Source of the DNA: Clavulina sp. PMI_390
Lineage: Eukaryota > Basidiomycota > Agaricomycetes > Cantharellales > Hydnaceae
Reading direction: 5' to 3'
Assembly (NCBI GenBank): GCA_015039315.1
Contig: WIDE01000196.1
Location: 1-38,068, forward strand
DNA: 38,068 nt
Part shown: one piece after another, positions 34,677 to 38,068 of the stretch
How the letters are laid out: each line of letters opens with the position of its first letter
How positions within the stretch are numbered: the stretch's first letter is position 1
Made by a program: the position numbers and the translations under genes
The notes under the pieces: model-generated
The model's input: only the letters and a program-made list of their open reading frames with translations
Databases searched by the model: none
Told to the model about the DNA's origin: nothing

Positions 34677-37421
34677 AACTGTGGCTGACATGCTTAATTA
34701 TGACAGGGTGGCACTCCTGGTTACAGCATCAGCAGTTAGTAACCTGTCACATCTGGTTTATATTGCTGCATCAAAGGTATTGCTACATCTGTCACTACAA
34801 TCCTAATCCAACTAAGCTATTCATCTCCTTTCTATATGCATTACTAATGACTCCATCACATGAATCAGACGTATGACTTGGTCCATGTTCTAATCCTACT
34901 TGGAACCTAATGTTTGCACTAATTGTTCTAGACTGTTTGTAGATCTGACCTATTTTTTTTTTGGCAGAAATGAACAGGTTCATTTGTAACTTCTACTGCA
35001 TCCTCTTTCATTGGGTCCCCTACACCTACTCATCCATTCCCCATTGCTCATCTTTCTATCATTATTGCTGGTTGTGGCTTTGCATACATGATTGGTACCT
35101 GAGGCTTGATGTACTTGTGCCTCCTCTAAGAGTCAGTTCCAAGATCACAGAGTGCATGATGTTCTCTGAATGGTATACATGAGCCTCATATATCCAGCAT
35201 CCACAGCTCCAATGTTCTGCTGGGCAGAATCAGAAATGGGTTTTTTCTGCTGAACAGAATATCAGAATGGGAGTGTGACCCAGACTCAGTTAATCCAGAA
35301 GAGTAGTTCCAAAAGGTAAGCTGCCATTGTGTGATATATGATAGCTGACTTGCCCAGCAGGAGAAAATCTAGTAGAACCAACTAGTCAAGCTGCCTAGAT
35401 TTAAGCCAAGCCAAGCACCTGAAGAATTGACAGGTGATTGTGTTGAATATGGCATCAGGGGCCTGATAGCACTCTGTTTGATCTACAGGGCTGAAATGTA
35501 AATTTTCAGGCCCTCTCAATCACTGCCAAGTATCTATCTGACATCCACCAGACATACTATCAATCCAACTCTCAGCCCTACACACCCCTTCAAATCAGCC
35601 TTCTGTAGCTCCACATTCAGCATAATATTCCTGGCTCCTTGTTCTTAGAAAAGATAACAGGCTGTATGGATTAGATGCCTCTCATTCAGTAAATTCTGTC
35701 TTAAGAAAATATAGGGCTGGAATTTAGGTGGCTCAGCCTTCTCCCTTATGACTGTCCATGCTCAATCTGGTGGCTTGTAATTTCCACTTACATCACCTCC
35801 AATTTAAATCCAGTCTGCTGGTTATTTCTCCTCATTTTTTGGAGCTACTCCTACTATCTTGGCCCTGAATAGTTCAACCTTTCTTGTCATTTGCTACTCC
35901 TATGCTGAAATTTATTCCTGGATTCAATTGGCCCCCCATCTTGTAGAATATCCTTGACTGGCTCCCATAGGAATCATAACACTGTAGCTATGCTCATAAA
36001 CATGGATACAAAGTCACTCATCTGCCTAACAGAGGGTAATAAATAAATCAAATACTTACCCAGAAACCCCTCAATCTGTCTCCATATTGTCATATCACAC
36101 AGTCTCAATTACTACATCCAAAGCTATCTTCCATCTATTAACCAACCCCTGATCAGAAGCAAATTGTACCCATTGGAGTAGTCAATTCAGCTCTTGTGTA
36201 GGAGTAATGGGGCTTTAATATCTTTGGAGGCCAAGCTTGCTTTAGGGTGATTAGGGCTAGTGGCCACAAGGACAGACCTGTGACTAGCAGCTTTGAGTTA
36301 GACAATCCACTCCATCACATCCCACAACCCATATGAACATCCTTAATTCCTTCATTGGTTAGATGAGAGGTCACTAAATTGGCCTTGGTGGAGGTGAAAC
36401 TCACAACAATCATCTCATTATATCATTGACCAAGCTTCTACCATTCCTTGGTCTATGTTGAAGCTTTGTGTGTATTATGGTTGTAGGATGCCAACAGAAA
36501 ATTTGATAGCTTAGCAATTGTATTAGCCACCACCAGTACAGTGTTGGGATTCTCATGCTTAGCTCATTGAGCTGCTCATCCTGTGGCAGAGACAGGTCTC
36601 CAAGATTCACCTTTCCCCAGAGCTCACATCTGAATGCACGAGGAAGATAAGCTTCTTGACTACTGCCATCTCCACAACTGCCAAGCACCTCTACATATCT
36701 CTTGTCCATTGATGACTTGGAAGCTAACTGCTAGGTCACTTTGGTGAAGGAAGATTGGGTGACTGAATAGCAACCCTTCTAATGGGGTCTTCCCTGCTTT
36801 TAGCTTTCCCCTCTTGAGTTGTCAGTGACTTTAGTAAACAAAATATGAAGACACACATTAATAGAGAAGACTCAGAAGAGCTGCAAGCCTGTGAGAGGAA
36901 CACAAGGTGACTATACAAGACATGATCAGCCAAGGTGGACAGAGGCAACTCAAGAGGAATGCGCAACTCAGAGTTGATGTAGGGGATGAATGAAAACCAG
37001 AAGGGATGCTGGGTGTATTGCTTGGTATAAGCATGAACACAGAACAAAGGAATTCAGTCAACAGAAAACAGGAGATTTGGTATAAGAATAATAGTATAAA
37101 GAATGCCAAAGTTGTGGATCAAGAAGGTTCAAACTTAAAGCAAAGAGTGCAGTGGATGTCTAAATAAGGAAGGAGTTATCAAGGTAGAACACCCTAACAA
37201 AGCCTTCCAAATGGAGAAGTAGTTTATCAAAGTGCAGATTTCTGTTTTGCATTGCCTGTAAACATAGCTGAGGTAGCACATCAGAAAATCCACCAAGACA
37301 CCATGCTATACAAAAGAACTATCAGTGATAAGATAGCAATTGGAAGAATAAGCAGTTAAATACAACATTATACATGTTAGAATATACAATGCATGTTCCC
37401 ACCAGCCCTGTAGGCCATAGG
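34677..37421. other. Interior of the inverted-repeat element, no gene found
   Basis: The longest frames are about 100 aa with no recognisable motif. Sequence is AT-rich, T/C- and A/G-tract-rich, and almost devoid of CpG. I see no transposase, reverse transcriptase or tRNA-like structure. Confidence 0.6.
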
Positions 37422-37726
37422 TTCAGATGCTATGACCTCCATCATACATCAATGAGAGGACAAAATTACAAAACAAACAAATGTCAACAAATAAACACAC
37501 AAAGCGGTAGAGCAAAGAATCTAGTTCTGGAATATATATGCCTCATGTCTGTAGCTTCAAAACTGAAGGAGCTACAGGCCCCACAAGTAGCTCTGGGGAA
37601 ATCTGCCTTGACTCCGGGGAACAATACCAAGCTCCGGGGAACAATACTCCACTCCGGGAAACAATACTCTGCTCTGGGGAACAATACCCTACTCCGGGGA
37701 AAAAAGCAAAATCTCCGGGAAACAAC
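37422..37726 (-). repeat. Right terminal inverted repeat
   Basis: About 305 bp, reverse-complementary to 34394-34676. It is longer because it has one extra 22-bp motif unit (around 37655-37680). The outward ATG is conserved at 37547; its frame runs out of the element and stops at 37754. Confidence 0.88.
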
Positions 37727-38068
37727 TACTTTTTCATATCTTCACCAATTTTGAGGCTACAAGGATGGAAAAAATATATTCCTAATCGAGTTATTTTTCT
37801 CTGTCAATGTGGTTATTTCATTTGTTTATATCTGTTTGTCCAGTTGTGATATTGACCTACTACTGTTGTTTGCAAGTCTCTTTATAGTATTTTCAGGACC
37901 ATTGGCTCTTATATGACTACCTTGTGTCAATAAAAGCCCCAAAAGCCTAAGGTAATGGTGCTATATCATATAAAAATGAGGGAGGGTAGGCATGGACATC
38001 TACATAGCATGCTAAGATCAAGGTCAAGTCACTGCTGCAAGTTAGGTCACTACAAACATTACTGGCTA
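37727..38068. other. Right flank of the element, no feature
   Basis: AT-rich sequence with no open frame of note. It is not WD40 sequence, so the coding segment interrupted at 34386 does not continue here. Confidence 0.5.

Larger units (their letters stand above)
34394..37726. mobile_element. Non-autonomous, transposon-like element with long terminal inverted repeats
   Basis: About 3.33 kb bounded by inverted repeats that begin GTTGTTTCCCGGAGATTTTG at the left end and its complement at the right end. The inner 2.7 kb has no long reading frame and no transposase that I can recognise. It is AT-rich and contains very few CpG. Each terminal repeat carries an array of TTCCCCGGAG-like motifs. Flanks do not show an obvious target-site duplication, and the WD40 sequence broken at the left is not resumed at the right, so a simple clean insertion is not demonstrated. 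The superfamily is unknown. Confidence 0.7.

Noticed and set aside
34387..37740. Target-site duplication for the inverted-repeat element
   Set aside because: Bases next to the two ends (GTGTGTG at left, TACTTTT at right) do not match convincingly, so none is claimed.
37374..37754. A 126-aa plus-strand frame beginning near 37374
   Set aside because: Its C-terminal half is simply the right terminal inverted repeat read outward; the matching left repeat gives the same peptide. It is not an independent gene.

Overview
The window looks like nuclear DNA of a filamentous basidiomycete, probably an Agaricomycete close to Rhizoctonia/Ceratobasidiaceae. The reasons are many short introns (about 50-100 nt, GT-AG with some GC-AG), an F-box-like gene family, a NACHT-WD40 gene of the HET-E type, and ordinary housekeeping genes (MED12, proteasome alpha5, inositol monophosphatase, RidA). 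The species call is an inference from protein style. Exon coordinates below were derived by hand from splice signals, reading phase and family conservation. CDS entries span start codon to stop codon and include introns.

Layout. 0.2-2.0 kb (+): a fungal protein-kinase-like gene. 2.3-8.2 kb (-): three tandem paralogous F-box-like genes sharing one three-exon structure, including a 45-nt last exon. 8.4-10.5 kb (-): a ten-exon inositol monophosphatase with micro-exons, head-to-head with MED12 (10.8-17.9 kb, +, 18 exons, about 1864 aa). 18.2-18.9 kb (-): RidA/YjgF, head-to-head with an intact proteasome alpha5 gene (19.2-20.3 kb, +). 20.7-25.7 kb (-): a NACHT-WD40 (NLR-type) gene whose WD40 array is interrupted by a 910-N assembly gap. 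25.7-31.9 kb: about 6 kb without a convincing gene, except one plausible terminal exon near 30.5-30.7 kb. 31.99-34.39 kb: a second, degraded copy of the alpha5/NLR-tail segment. 34.39-37.73 kb: a 3.3-kb element with roughly 280-305-bp terminal inverted repeats and no coding capacity.

How it fits together. The left 20 kb is mostly stable housekeeping sequence. The right half is dynamic: a segmental duplication copied the tail-to-tail pair 'proteasome alpha5 / NLR C-terminus' about 13 kb away. There alpha5 decayed (lost splice acceptor, 4-nt deletion, missing last exon), and the NLR tail is now fused in frame to the terminal repeat of a transposon-like element. The NLR body, the duplicated NLR tail and the element are strikingly poor in CpG, whereas the neighbouring housekeeping genes are not. 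The most unusual items are the repeat-derived start codon feeding a WD40 ORF, the CpG-containing subterminal motif array kept inside a CpG-depleted element, the conserved 45-nt terminal exon of the F-box genes, and the GC-AG introns in the functional alpha5 copy.
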